NCBI GenBank assembly: GCA_049487715.1
Contig: CP150577.1
Location: forward strand, 1-64,000
Length of the DNA stretch: 64,000 nt
Source of the DNA: Pycnococcus provasolii
Lineage: Eukaryota; Chlorophyta; Pseudoscourfieldiophyceae; Pseudoscourfieldiales
Direction of reading: 5' to 3'
Every line of letters starts with the position of its first letter. Within the stretch, counting starts at the first letter, position 1. A program made the translations under genes and the position numbers. Shown here one piece after another: positions 19,403-29,898 of this stretch. The notes beneath the pieces are model-generated. The model was not told the origin of the DNA. It saw only the letters and a program-made list of their open reading frames with translations, and ran no database searches.

Positions 19403-20755
19403 CAACGCCTTCGAAGTGGAAGACCCCGATAAGAGGTGTTGTTTTTTGTGGTTTCACGTAGTTACACTTGAGTGTATTCGCGGCGCCACTATCCTCTCTT
19501 GAGAAGTGAAGTCCTTTTTCCCGAGTGTCTCGCCCACCTCTCTCAGGTGAGATTGTGGTTGTTGGGAAGCATTTTTTGTGGGGAAGCAACAGGTGGGACA
19601 GTATTTCACTTACCAAACTCCGGCCAGAAAAAAATGTACCCCCCCCTTCAGGGCATACCACCCAGAAACATGTGCTTGCAAACCCATGGAAAAGTGAAAC
19701 ACCCTTCGCCACAACCACAATCTACAGGGGAACAAGTGGACCAAACCTGCCGTCTTGGCACCATGTAATAGGACAAAAATATATCGATGGTACCCCGTTC
19801 ATTGGGTGGTAGAAGGGGGGGGGGAACATTTTTTTCTGGCCGGAGGTTTGGTAGGCTGAACCTTATCCTTTTCACGCCTAAGTGGACAAAAATGTCCATT
19901 TTCGTCCCTCTTTTCTAGGTTTTTCTGTGCCCCGGTCCCCGAGTCGGGAATTAGACCATGCAGATAGTCGCGTTGGAAAGAGCGTCTTTCAAGCTTTCCA
20001 ACGAGCTGAGTTTGTCCCCATTTCGACCAGTGGAACCTCGGCAGATGGCGGCCTGAACATGAGCACTCGGTTTGGCGCAGGGCAGCGTGACTGGCTGCCG
20101 ATGGGGTTAATGAGCATATGCGCGTTTCAGCTTGCGGCTTAGACGTGCTCGACAACTATGCGGACTAGCGCGGCACTTTGCGCAGCACTTTGCGCAGCTC
20201 ATGGCACTTCGGACGTCGTCCCGTCACCTCAACCTACGCGCGGAGAGTGACTTGTATCTCGCTTATGCTGCCGTGCTGCACTGGTGCTATTTCGCGTGTG
20301 ACTCTTTGCAGTTTGTAGTGTACACCTGTAACAAAACTAAGGTAGATCTACTGTATCTTTTTCCTACACATCACACACTTCACACACACCACATGTGTCG
20401 GAATCTCTTGTCTCGTTTAAAACTAAAGCTGGACTTGTGGAAGGTTGATTTACGTTGTTCATGGGCAGATATTTATCTATAAAACAGTTACAGGTTGTTT
20501 CATTATGAACGTCCAGCCGTTGTGCTGCTCTGGCGCCATGTTCACCTGAACGCGCGGCGCCTGCTGCACGTACTCGTACGCTGACTCCACGACGAGGCAC
20601 GCGTCGCCGATGTTGTCCTTGATGTCGGCGAGGGCGGTGGCGACGTCGGCAGTCTGCGCGCGCGTCAGGTATGGCGCCGTATGCGGTATAAACGGACGGA
20701 GTAAAAAGGGTATGAAGTTGACCAAAGTAAAAACGGCCGGAAACTGTGCAGAATA
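19403..20755. other. Intergenic region with foldback and gag-like debris
   Basis: No supported gene. 19621..19645 and 19815..19841 form an imperfect inverted repeat with GGCCAGAAAAAAATGTAC and poly-C/poly-G ends. A reverse frame at 20477..20725 (NIGDACLVVESAYEYVQQ) has no start of its own that I trust and may be retroelement debris. Confidence 0.45.
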
Positions 20756-21029
20756 ACTTTTTTATGTACCGCGGTTCAAGATGTTTCCTTATCCTGGCCA
20801 GATACGGTCAAGATAAGGTGGCCGAAAGTCGGCTGACCACCTTCCTTAACGGGAAAATAGGTCGAGAGCTGTTTTCCACTACGCAGTTTCGCTTCGCGTT
20901 TTTTCTGTGGTCAAGGTATTTGAAAACTGTAAAGTGTATTCGACGGCCAAGTAAGTGTACTCAAGGACTGTGAAGTTTCGTAGGCTGGCTTAAGGTAGCG
21001 TAGCTGTTTCACAACTTGAGGCTCATAAC
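20756..21029 (-). repeat. RB repeat, inverted
   Basis: About 270 bp, matching 38590..38890 in reverse. It includes CTACGCAGTTTCGCTTCGCG and TAAGGTAGCGTAGCTGTTTC, and abuts R1 at its end, as at 38589 and 6484. Confidence 0.75.
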
Positions 21030-21168
21030 CTGAAGAGAATAAGTAGAAAAGTAAAAGAAAAGAGTGGTCTTACAACTTAGACAACCAGGGGCCGCGCCCC
21101 CTTATCCCTCTGGGATCCCGAGTCCTCAACAACGGTTCCCCACAAGGCATATAAGGTATAATCTCGAC
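21030..21168 (-). repeat. R1 repeat, inverted
   Basis: Complete 139-bp R1 unit in reverse, from CTGAAGAGAATAAGTAG to ATAATCTCGAC. Confidence 0.85.
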
Positions 21169-21283
21169 ATACGCTCCATCAGGCTAGAGCTCAAACCCCG
21201 CTACCGCTCGTATAATAATCTCGACAAGGACCTGTCTATGATCTCAATTGTCAAGGTGTCTGGGAAGGAGGTCATAATTAGCC

Positions 21284-22393
21284 ATGAATATACAAGACTT
21301 CGCGGTATCGATGCACGGGAAGGCACTTGCCGTTTTGACGGTTGACCTGGTCTTCCTCTCTATTTTGTGTAGCGGCCAACTCTTCAGTAACTGCCTGAAC
21401 TGCAACGACGCATTCTTTTTATCTGACTGCGATAGTGTTGTGAACGTTACCAGTGCAATAAAGATGAGCTCAGCCGTTCGACGAAGGGAAAAGGGGCTTA
21501 GTCTAGAACGCTGGCAAACTCTACCAGAGAAAAAAAAAGCTTCGCTACTGGTACCAAACGCCTATGGTGAGTACTGCCTTCAAAAGGGTCGGATAAGTTT
21601 TTCTAAAACGTGCGGTGAGAACAAGAGAAGAATATCTGGCGCTACCATCCATATGCAACGCCCCTTTTTTCTTTCAGACGAGTCTGTGTTTGAGTCTCTT
21701 GTCACAGAAGAGGTGGCTGACTCTCGAAAGCGCGTCAAGACAGACTTCTCTCACCTGATTTGCAATGAAAACATGCAAAGCAGATTTCTAGGGCGTTGTG
21801 CCTTTGTTGCAACTGGAGATAACTTGCTCCATTCGAAGAGAGGGGCCGAAATTGATGCACATGATACTGTCATAAGATACATGGCTCCGATTAAAAAATA
21901 TCGCACTGACGTTGGAAGTCGAATAGACATACTGGCAATACGAAACAGCGGTAAAGTGTTACCACTTGTGAGACGTGAGGGACTAAGCGCCTCAAAGTTC
22001 TGTGTTTTTCCTTTGTTTATGACTAAAGCTGAAGTCAACTGCACAAAACAGTCAAAGCAGGGAACAATTTGTGGAGACAAACCGACTTTCATATTGAATA
22101 CAACTCGTGCTGTTCACGTATGGGATAAAATATACAGCGCATATTCAAGTCTAAAGAATTCTCGTATCTCACTCCAAAAGAAAAAGCATTATGCCTCTGG
22201 GGGTGCAATTGTTGCTCTCTCTTTGGCGCTATCTGGCATGTGCAAAAGTCTTGACATGTACGGCGTAACCTTGAATGGCGGTGGAAAATACTTCACGCAT
22301 AAACGATTTTTGTCAAGTTTGCACTTATCAGGTCTCGAGTTCTACGTATTTAAGCTTCTTCAACATAGACAAATGCTTTGCATCAAACAATAG
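21284..22393 (+). CDS. Sialyltransferase-like glycosyltransferase (GT29)
   Basis: A 369-residue type-II membrane protein with an anchor at about residues 13-30. The sialylmotifs are visible. Motif L (171-215) contains FVATGDNLLHSKRGAEIDAHD, the CMP-binding pattern with the typical G..GNLLxS..G..ID.HD shape. Motif S (about 302-330) contains YASGGAIVALSLALSG and LDMYGV. The YFTHK block is at the motif III position, and H347-x4-E352 (HLSGLE) is motif VS with its catalytic His. Members transfer sialic or related 2-keto acids from a CMP donor in the Golgi; algal members may use a different CMP sugar such as Kdo. Single exon, ATG at 21284. It is tail-to-tail with the PhyH-like gene on the other strand, and the two reading frames overlap by about 11 bp. 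Confidence 0.82.
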   Translation: MNIQDFAVSMHGKALAVLTVDLVFLSILCSGQLFSNCLNCNDAFFLSDCDSVVNVTSAIKMSSAVRRREKGLSLERWQTLPEKKKASLLVPNAYGEYCLQKGRISFSKTCGENKRRISGATIHMQRPFFLSDESVFESLVTEEVADSRKRVKTDFSHLICNENMQSRFLGRCAFVATGDNLLHSKRGAEIDAHDTVIRYMAPIKKYRTDVGSRIDILAIRNSGKVLPLVRREGLSASKFCVFPLFMTKAEVNCTKQSKQGTICGDKPTFILNTTRAVHVWDKIYSAYSSLKNSRISLQKKKHYASGGAIVALSLALSGMCKSLDMYGVTLNGGGKYFTHKRFLSSLHLSGLEFYVFKLLQHRQMLCIKQ

Positions 22394-23302
22394 AAATCCG
22401 GCGATCAACTCTACTAGAGTGTACTGTCACCGGATCGGTGACCGTTGCTGATGAACAGAATAAGTAGAAAAGAAAAGAAAAGAGTGGTTTTACTGTCTCA
22501 CTCACAATAATAATATGGGACCGTGGCATGAAATGCCACTCTGATATCGTTATCACCGGTCTGTCACTTCCGTGATTGCACGTACCACGGTGGTACGCCG
22601 TAGGATTGCGTACTGCAATGTCACCCTCGTTCAAGCAAAGCTTCTGGGACGGAGTCAACGAAAAATATGAGATTATCTCAGGCCACCGGTGACGAAGAGC
22701 TTGAACTAAATAGGCATTATAATTGCCACTGCATATCCGACACTTTTCGGCAAAACTTGTGGAAAATAGGGCGTCATCGCTTTGCAGATGGGTTCCAGGC
22801 CAGAACTCAAGTGGGCTATCGTACGTTTGACAAAGTGGAATTTGGACGTAGAAGTCGTCGTTTGACCCAGGAGGCTCATAAGGTAAGTCTCGATGAGGAC
22901 ATTGGTCAAGAGCTCCGTGTCCACTAACATCAATGTTGATCCCGATTCCACAACGCCTCTGAAGCAGACCGAGGTAGTCTTTTGCGCTCTCGTGTTGTTC
23001 TATACTTCGACCTTCCAAGAAGCAAGTTGCTATGTAACCAACTATCGCGCCAAGCGAGTTTGACAGCTCGAGGAGGCAAGAGTTTGTCATCGAACACTTT
23101 AGTCTTGGATACTGTGAGGCATCGCTTATGCAAGAACCACTCTCAAGAAGCGTGAAGAACTCCGCTTCAAAGTAGATAAGCACCCTGGAGGAAAAGTTTT
23201 CCCGAATACAACAATCCCATCTCTCTCGAAGTTTTTGAGGTGAATATCCTCAACCTTTCCTTGCCATTTCGATACAGAACATTCAGTTCTTATGTCCATC
23301 AT
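22383..23302 (-). pseudogene. Phytanoyl-CoA dioxygenase (PhyH)-like gene with one frameshift
   Basis: Fe(II)/2-oxoglutarate dioxygenase of the PhyH family. The ATG at 23302 starts MMDIRTECSVSKWQGKVEDI and continues LKNFERDGIVVFGKTFPPG, the standard N-terminal block. Near 23160 the frame changes by one base, and the new frame carries the rest: GHGALDQCPHRDLPYEPPG with the HxD iron ligands, LEFWPGTHL, and GDIAVRNPTAYHRGTCNH with the distal His followed by Arg. The 3' end may be spliced: donor ATT|GTGAGTGAG at 22505 and acceptor TTCATCAG ending at 22448 (58 nt) would give the terminus QRSPIR, stopping at 22427. The frameshift is either a sequencing error in one place or inactivation. Substrate unknown; hydroxylation of a glycan or lipid would fit the locus. 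Confidence 0.65.
22448..22495 (-). repeat. R1 terminal tract used as possible intron 3' end
   Basis: The reverse strand reads AAAACCACTCTTTTCTTTTC then TACTTATTCTGTTCATCAG, the last third of R1, lying exactly where the PhyH-like gene would need a 3' splice site. Confidence 0.5.
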
Positions 23303-23819
23303 TCTTGAACTAGCTTCACCACTGATTCATTGTGCATACGCGAACGCAACAACCTTCAAGCCCTCTATGTTACTGCTTCTGCTTTAAGCAACGAGTTGCA
23401 CCTGTGTGACGCTAAACCCGAAACGACGTTGTCGGTATTCCAACATGGTGTGGCAGATTGCAATCCTTACATACGTTCCGGAGCAACGCCTCGTCGGATT
23501 CGGGATGATGAAGGAAATCCCGGGTAGCGTTCGGACCCTTCTCGCAAATCAGCCCATCACGCGCCGAAGCACGCCCGCTGCGGCGGACATCTTCGACAAC
23601 CTCTCTCTGCTTGCCGGAAAAATCCTTTCCGTATCGAGCGAAATATGAGCGTTTGGGGTTACAACTCTGTAAAGACCTTTACTTTAGCGACAGGTCGATT
23701 CCGTACACTTTGTTGCATGCAAGAAGATATCCTCGAGCAGTTTCGCGGCGGCCCGTGTGCTTATCCAGAAGGCGCGCGTGCGCTAGGCACAATTCGGCGG
23801 CTCGGCGCTGGGAAGTCCT

Positions 23820-24101
23820 TTAGCGCAAGGACCTCCTTTTGGTAGTTCGCCACGAAGACGGCGCTTCCGGGTAGCGATTGTCGCTTCGAGATTCGTTCGC
23901 CCTCAAACGGATTGCGCTCTGCATCTTCTGCAAACAACTGGTTTCGTCGTACCCACCCTCGCTCGCAAGCATGAGCGGTGTGAGACCGGTTGCGTCTTGC
24001 CCGTCCGGCTCGGTCCCCGCCTCTCCAAGCATCTGCACGATGCTGATGTCCGAGGTCATGTCGATTGCGTAAAATAGAGCGCCTCTCCGCTCTGAGTCCA
24101 C
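23820..24101 (-). pseudogene. Ankyrin-repeat fragment
   Basis: A reverse frame with RGALFYAIDMTSDISIVQML and GQDATGLTPLMLASEGGYDE, one ankyrin unit and a partial one, after which the frame loses the pattern. Similar in kind to 3901..4161. The flanking 23303..23819 and 24102..24659 hold only short frames I cannot assign. Confidence 0.5.
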
Positions 24102-24659
24102 ATGCGCGGAGAGGCGAACGCGATAGCCATATATATCTTGACGCAGGCCCCCGAGAGAGTATATGAGAAGGTGTTCGCACGCACCAAGAGGGTGCTCTCG
24201 CGCAAGGACCCGATGTCGCTTGTAGGAAACGACCCGTCCCTCGTGGACGATCTGTACCCCTCCCAGGATTCGAATTATTCCACCCCTGAATGTCGGTTAC
24301 ACACCAGGCTTACCAAAGGGAAGTGCGGAGGAATCCCTTCAGGCTGCATCGAACACGGAGATGGCATTATCCGAAGAACACTTGGTAGATTCTCATCATT
24401 CTTCTCAACCATCTCTTTAGCGATGTCACGTGTCGCTCATCTACGACGGGGTTCCATCACGCATATGCAGCTCCCTGTTTCGGTATGCGTCTCTCGTGCA
24501 AACCCTGGAAACTTTCATGATTTACACGGAGTCTAGCGCTGAGTGTACTGAGCAAGATAGGACAACAAAACCTTGAACACGACATCAAGAACATGCCGGA
24601 AGTACCGCTGAAGCAACAGCGCGAACTGACGGAGGAGTCGCGCTGTCTGACGACGAGTC

Positions 24660-24850
24660 ATGAATGACAACAGCAGCAACTACCTAGTCGTCGACCTGGC
24701 GGCGACTGGGCATGTCTTCAAGACAATATCAAAAATCCAGCCCTGGAGAGAGAAACAAAAAGACACAACCGTACACACCATCGCAGGCGACATCAAAGGC
24801 ACGCAGACTACGCGAGCGAGAGCCAGCGTGCAGAGCAATGCTGCGCGTGC
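24660..24850 (+). mobile_element. Copia-type protease remnant
   Basis: The frame reads NYLVVDLAATGHVFKTISKI and then VHTIAGDIKGTQ. This resembles the Ty1/copia aspartic protease start (DSGAT.H.F then an ADG-like strand), with the catalytic DSGA replaced by DLAA. No flanking gag or integrase is recognisable. Degenerate fragment. Confidence 0.3.
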
Positions 24851-25148
24851 TTCTTCTGCTGCGCTGGTCTCAGTGTGCTGGGCGTCGCCTGATCGCGTGC
24901 TCACCATGTTGACGATGTGGTGGGGGGTTTATCTTTTGTTTTTGTTGTTTCGCGCTGCAAACGTCACTCCGGTCGACCGACTGTGTGTCGTGCCTTCCGT
25001 TCTCGAGCTGAGCGTTGCTTGTCGCGCGAAGTGCGCACCGTGCGCTAGTATGTCTACGGACTATGACTGCTTACGGCTCGCGAGTACCGGGTTAGCAAGT
25101 CAAGTTCTAAGACCCGCCAGGTTCCATGTAATGTTTACTCGAGAATGA

Positions 25149-25504
25149 TCGTTACAGGGGCGCGTGCACCACATGCGTGCTGCATCGCGCCGACGCGCCG
25201 TACTCAAGACGTTTTCACATCAGGTTCTAGACTTGATACGCCGCGGTCTCATCATTCAAATCACCGGTAGGAATCCCCTACAGGGATCCTCTCACACCCC
25301 TCTGGGATAGATTGGATATGAGAGAGATCGGGAGATATGGGCTAGATTTCCCACCTTGTAAGGATCATATGGCGGCGACTGGTGTCCTGGCTAGTGGCGT
25401 TCGTGCCTATTTATCTTACAGGAACGTCTTGGTTTCAGTCAGAGAGCTGATGCTCCAACGAAAAGTGAAGTGAATATCTTCATATCTTAAATGTGACCTT
25501 AGGA
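25149..25504. other. Intergenic spacer
   Basis: Downstream of the first GT90 gene, containing short palindromes (GGAATCCCCTACAGGGATCC near 25270). No supported frame. Confidence 0.45.
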
Positions 25505-27152
25505 CTAGGACTTCATGAATGAAGAGCACGAGGCAACATTTCGACGACAGTTAGTTTCTTGGGACCAGGCACGCATACTATCCGAGTCAACATTTGGCGA
25601 TCTTCGGTCAATTTTACCGACTCCGCCAGTCAAAAAGCGAGCAAAACACTGACGGAGACTGCTTCCTCTTTGTCCTTGAGCTTGTAATTTCAGCTCAACG
25701 AGATATTTCTTGCCACTGTAATTGTTAGCTGGGCCTCCCGCTTTTGCTTGGAGTTCACCCATCTGGCGTAGGAAAGTTCCAACAAAGTTGTCCAAACTCT
25801 GTTCTGTTAGGCAAATTGAAGCAAAAGATTCTAGTCTTTTTGCGATCTTCATCGCAATTTGCGGGTGAGAATTTAACCAAGCGACTGTGTTCTCCACATT
25901 TCCTCTGCAACCTTCACGTCCAGGATCGACTGTAAATGGAACAATGTGCTCTCCTGTAAGTGGTTTAAGCGGATTTGAAGTGTGTCAGCGGATTTGAAAG
26001 ATAATTGCCGAACGATACAACCATGTGCTTCGCTCACTGCTTCATCTATTTCGCACCTTCTCTTAGTCCGTACTCAAAAAATTGCATCCCATATGTATCA
26101 TGCCTCATCACGAGAGCGCCGCAATTTGCGAGTGCTATCATGCGCTTGCTCCAAGGCGCGCTGCCATCAAAATCGAGTACGATGCGATTCCTCAACAGCT
26201 CTTGCGTAAACCTAGCAGGACTGATGCATGGCGAGATACATGATCGACACTTTCCAAATCGCTGTCGTAGTCTAGGCATCTCATTTGGCTTTGCACATGC
26301 TCGAATATTGCGCATAGAAGGCCCTCCATCATTTGCCAATACAGCAGCTTTGGCACGTGCGCACCTATCGAGTGGTAATCCAGCACCGCAGTCAGACAAC
26401 ACACCAGAAAAGAACGCAGTCGGTTTTCGCCGTGCCCAACGTGCCTCGAAAGCCCCCTTGCGATACTTGTCAAAAGCTCGTCCTTCCCTACCGCGAAGAA
26501 GTGTGTAGAACGGCACTCCCGGTATGTCGTGAAACTGCTTCGGATTACCCGCAATGCTTAATAAGGGAGGTGGCAAAGAGACGTTTGCTAGTGGCCCGTG
26601 AAGCTTCGAAAGCACTGCGCGGTCACCAAACTGAACGAAAATGTCAAGATCTGGCAACCGAGAACGTCTTATGAAGCGCAGGATGTGTTTCACGTATCCT
26701 TCCGCACGTGGGAACATGAATTTATAGAGACGAATGCGAGGATCCTTTACGCAAAAGAGCTTGTTATCACGTACTCGTAGTCTTAACATCGTGTGCATTC
26801 CTCCAAATAAGTTCCAGCCGGGCATGGGGCCATAGAGGCCGTACCGTGGTATTGACGTGGGAACCGCCTCCGTCAAATCCTGTGATATCCCGGTCTCTTC
26901 GTATGGTGAGAGGAGCATTTGAGTGAGCCATTCCCAGTGAGCTCGGCAAGTTTTCAGCGTGAAAGATTGCGCGTTGTCTTCGGTCTGATAGCTCTGCGTT
27001 AGGGTCTTGTGCAAGTCGTGATGGCACGAGGTGATGGAACCGTCTTCTGAATCAAGAAAACCACTTGGGAAAGAGGGTACTTCTGCAGACTTTGCGGCTC
27101 TGTGTATGAAAATCAGGGATAGAAGAAGAACCACTTGTGAACCTATAGACAT
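25505..27152 (-). CDS. GT90 (CAP10/POGLUT-like) glycosyltransferase, two exons
   Basis: Predicted secreted or Golgi-lumen enzyme of 514 residues. Exon 1 is 27152..26057 and exon 2 is 25953..25505. I chose the ATG at 27152 (MSIGSQVVLLLSLIFIHRAA, a signal peptide) because the longer frame opens at GTG. The CAP10 core is clear: RWARRKPTAFFSGVLSDCG, SMRNIRACAK, then VLDFDGSAPWSKRMIALANC and YGMQFFEYGLREG. The 103-nt intron (26056..25954), with donor GAAG|GTGCGA and acceptor CACTTACAG, keeps phase. It joins YGLREG to EHIVPFTVDPGREG and then TVAWLNSHPQIAMKIAKRL, the usual C-terminal helix of the family. Unspliced, the protein would stop right after YGLREGAK. CAP10 proteins add xylose or glucose to glycans or EGF domains; acceptor here unknown. 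A diverged paralogue lies at 40410..42032. Confidence 0.85.
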
Positions 27153-28695
27153 GGTTGTGCCGAGTAGGTTGTGCCGAGCATACACAGTAGGATGGCTACT
27201 GTATTATGACCGATTCCAAGCAACCTTGCTAAGAGAAGAGCTTAGCAGGGTCTTAACGAGGCTAAAAGAGGCTTTTTAAGAGTCGTTAAGGCTCGTTATG
27301 GGTGAACTAAGGTGAATTAAGCTAGACCAAGGCGAGACAAATTACAAGGGATTTTTGCACCAAGACGCATTTGTGTATCGATTTGTCGACCTGCAAGTAA
27401 GTACTCAGGGTATGCCGCGGCAGGAGTGAAGAGAATCCTATCTACTATAAAAAGTAGAGATTGCAATGGGGATTTGTTGTTAACTTTGGTTTCGGAAAAA
27501 AGTTGCCTCTCCCTAATAAAAAAGTTTTCTCGACCTAACGTCGGGATTCCTAAAAATCGCTCCCCCCTATTGCCCGTTATAGCACCGGCTTCAAAATAAC
27601 GGGAATCCCGACTTATAGCGTTCCCTACTGCGCCCTCCGACCAAACCCACTTCCTGGACTTACCATAACGGGAATGGGCTGAATTTCCCACAACGGGAGC
27701 GTATAACCAGGAAATCAATGGGCTCAATTTCCCACAACGGGAACGTATAACCAGGAAATCGCATGTCGTTCGCTTGAGGATGCAACGGGGACTGTGCAAC
27801 GGGGAGTTCCCCCCTCCCATGCGGGGCGTAGCCTGCAACAAGCTTCGCTTGTAATAAAAAATACAAATTCGTCGGTGGGGATTTGTTGTTAAGTTTGGTT
27901 TCGGAAAAAAGTTGCCTCTCCCTAATAAAAAAGTTTTCTCGACCTAATGTCGGGATTCCTAAAAGTTGCGCCACCGACCAGCCCGTTATAGCAAAGGCCA
28001 GGAAATAACGGGAATCCCGACTTAAAGCGACTAACTACTGGGCCCTCCGACCAAACCCATTTCCTGGACTTACCATAACGGGAATGGGCTGAATTTCCCA
28101 CAACGGGAACGTATAACCAGGAAATCGCATGTCGTTCCCGTTCTTTTCCACCGACCAGACACGAATGCTCGGTATTTGTTTTGCGTGGAACACAATGGTG
28201 CCCCCTACTTCTCTAGGGTTAGCTTCTCCTCGAGGTCCCTCACCCCCCTTCCCCCCCCTCCTCCACCTTGCACCTTTGTGACAGTAGTTCTTCTCGAGGA
28301 CAACGTAGGCGCGGTGACGAGAGAGATGGTGAAGGAAAAGTATGGAGTCGTTACAAGGGAGAGAATAGGTCGAGCCCAATTCTATAACGGGGCGTCCCGT
28401 TATAGGGGTTTATCACGTGATCGGTCACGTGATCAACCAACGGTTCCCTTACAATAGTAACCAAACAATAAAGTATCCCTAAATAATCGATAAGGAGCTT
28501 CCATGTAGAAGGATATCTCTCTAGAAGTGCTGTGTTGAACACCGTCAATGTGCCATGACTGTCCGTTCGTATTGTGGAAATTGAGACGCGGAGTTTCCGT
28601 GCTCCTGGACCTTAAAGGTAAGGAATTAACTGGTCAACTAACCATATCTCCATCACGGTAGTTCGGGCAAGTGTACCCGGACCCTCTACATTGGA
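27153..28695. repeat. Intergenic region with an approximately 300-bp tandem duplication
   Basis: Segment 27464..27765 recurs at 27880..28135 in the same orientation with small changes. Both copies start GGGATTTGTTGTTAA.TTTGG, contain CTCGACCTAA.GTCGGGATTCC and CATAACGGGAATGGGCTGAA. Near 28410 is the palindrome ATCACGTGATCGGTCACGTGAT. No gene recognised. Confidence 0.65.
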
Positions 28696-29523
28696 CTAGG
28701 TACCATCTGCTTTGGCGGCGTACTTGCGGGCTGGTGGCGGTGGCAGAGCGCCCGTTCCGCGCGGCGCTGGATCTGCCACGCGGCGGCGCTTTTGCTTGCC
28801 GCGCTCACCGTCAGCGTTGCGCAAGCCGACCGTCGCCAGCGCGGCCGGCGTGAGACTGCGCACGGCGTCCGCGGCTATCCCGGGGTCCTTAAGCTGTTGG
28901 TCGGTCAGTAACGTGAGCATCGGCGAGACGCCGGACTCCCTGATCTGTTTAAGCAACGCGGGTGTGTTTGGCGTAGACTCGGCCGGCGCGTCCAGCATCA
29001 TCTCCCTGCCGAAGAAAGAAACGCGGCGCGCTACCGTGGAGGCGGACCCGGGCGTGTGGATCGGATCCTTGTCGTTCTTTTCTGGCGTCGGCGGGTTCTC
29101 GCGCGCCATCTCGCAGCGGCCGGACGCTCGTGCCACGGCTTCCCGGAGCCGCAGTGCGTCGCCTAGGAACGCCTTGCACTTATCCTTGATCTCAGCCGGC
29201 GTGTCCGCGGCGTCCAGGAGCTCCGACGTTTTGGTCTCCGCCGTCTCGAGAGACGTCGGGCAGTCGGGCCCGGCTTGCATCACATCTTGCCCGAAGGCTG
29301 CGCTCCGCGTCTGCAGATCCGCTTTCGCGGCCGCCAGGTCGTTGTCCGCTTTAAGCACCGCGGCCTGGTGCTTCTGCAGACGCGTACGGGGAGGGTGTGG
29401 CGTGGTCGCCATGGCCTTCCTCGAACCGGAGAGTGAGGGGGAAGGCGGAGGGGAGGAACCCTCCTCGGCGCGGGAACTGTGCCCGACGCCGCCAGGCAAA
29501 CCCCTTCTTCCCGTTTCCCCCAT
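28696..29523 (-). mobile_element. Gag-like ORF of a tyrosine-recombinase (DIRS/Ngaro-like) retroelement
   Basis: A 275-residue frame with ATG at 29523, much more GC-rich than its neighbours. It is low in aromatics, with a helical middle (LQKHQAAVLKADNDLAAAKA), a Pro/Thr-rich linker and a basic tail (GKQKRRRV). Directly upstream on the same strand lies an R3 terminus, and the opposite R3 terminus follows a tyrosine recombinase frame at 59574. So this frame occupies the place of ORF1 (gag) in such an element. No reverse transcriptase is visible behind it, so the copy is truncated. Assignment is contextual. Confidence 0.45.
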
Positions 29524-29565
29524 GTAACCCCCAAATAATCCGTTTCACCAGACTATTTGGACCTG

Positions 29566-29662
29566 AAACCCTAGATGCCGAGCCACCCCGCGGCTCGGCA
29601 CCTCAGGGGGCCCTCTACCGTTTACCCCGACTAAACCTTCGGTAGAATCGTACAATAAAGGG
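29566..29662 (-). repeat. R3 terminus, inverted
   Basis: Inverted copy from CCGAGCCACCCCGCGGCTCGG to GGTAGAATCGTAC, located at the 5' side of the gag-like frame on the reverse strand. Confidence 0.75.
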
Positions 29663-29898
29663 CCTTAGGGAAGGGGCGCCCCGGAAAGGACGCCAATTTG
29701 CTTCTGCCTAAAAGCAAAAGCGAAATTTTTAAAAATAGCGAAATTTAAAAGTTTCTGCCAGTACACTCTATTATATTCTCGTCAGAAATTTCTATTGGAT
29801 TATATAACGAGGTATATCATAAAACACTACAGAATTGCACCCCCTCATGACTAATCTACACTCTCTGTAAGCGTAGAAGACACGTCGTCTTAGTTCTC

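Noticed and set aside
24102-24536. A 144-codon plus frame downstream of the ankyrin fragment.
   Set aside because: No recognisable pattern; probably a shadow of decayed sequence.
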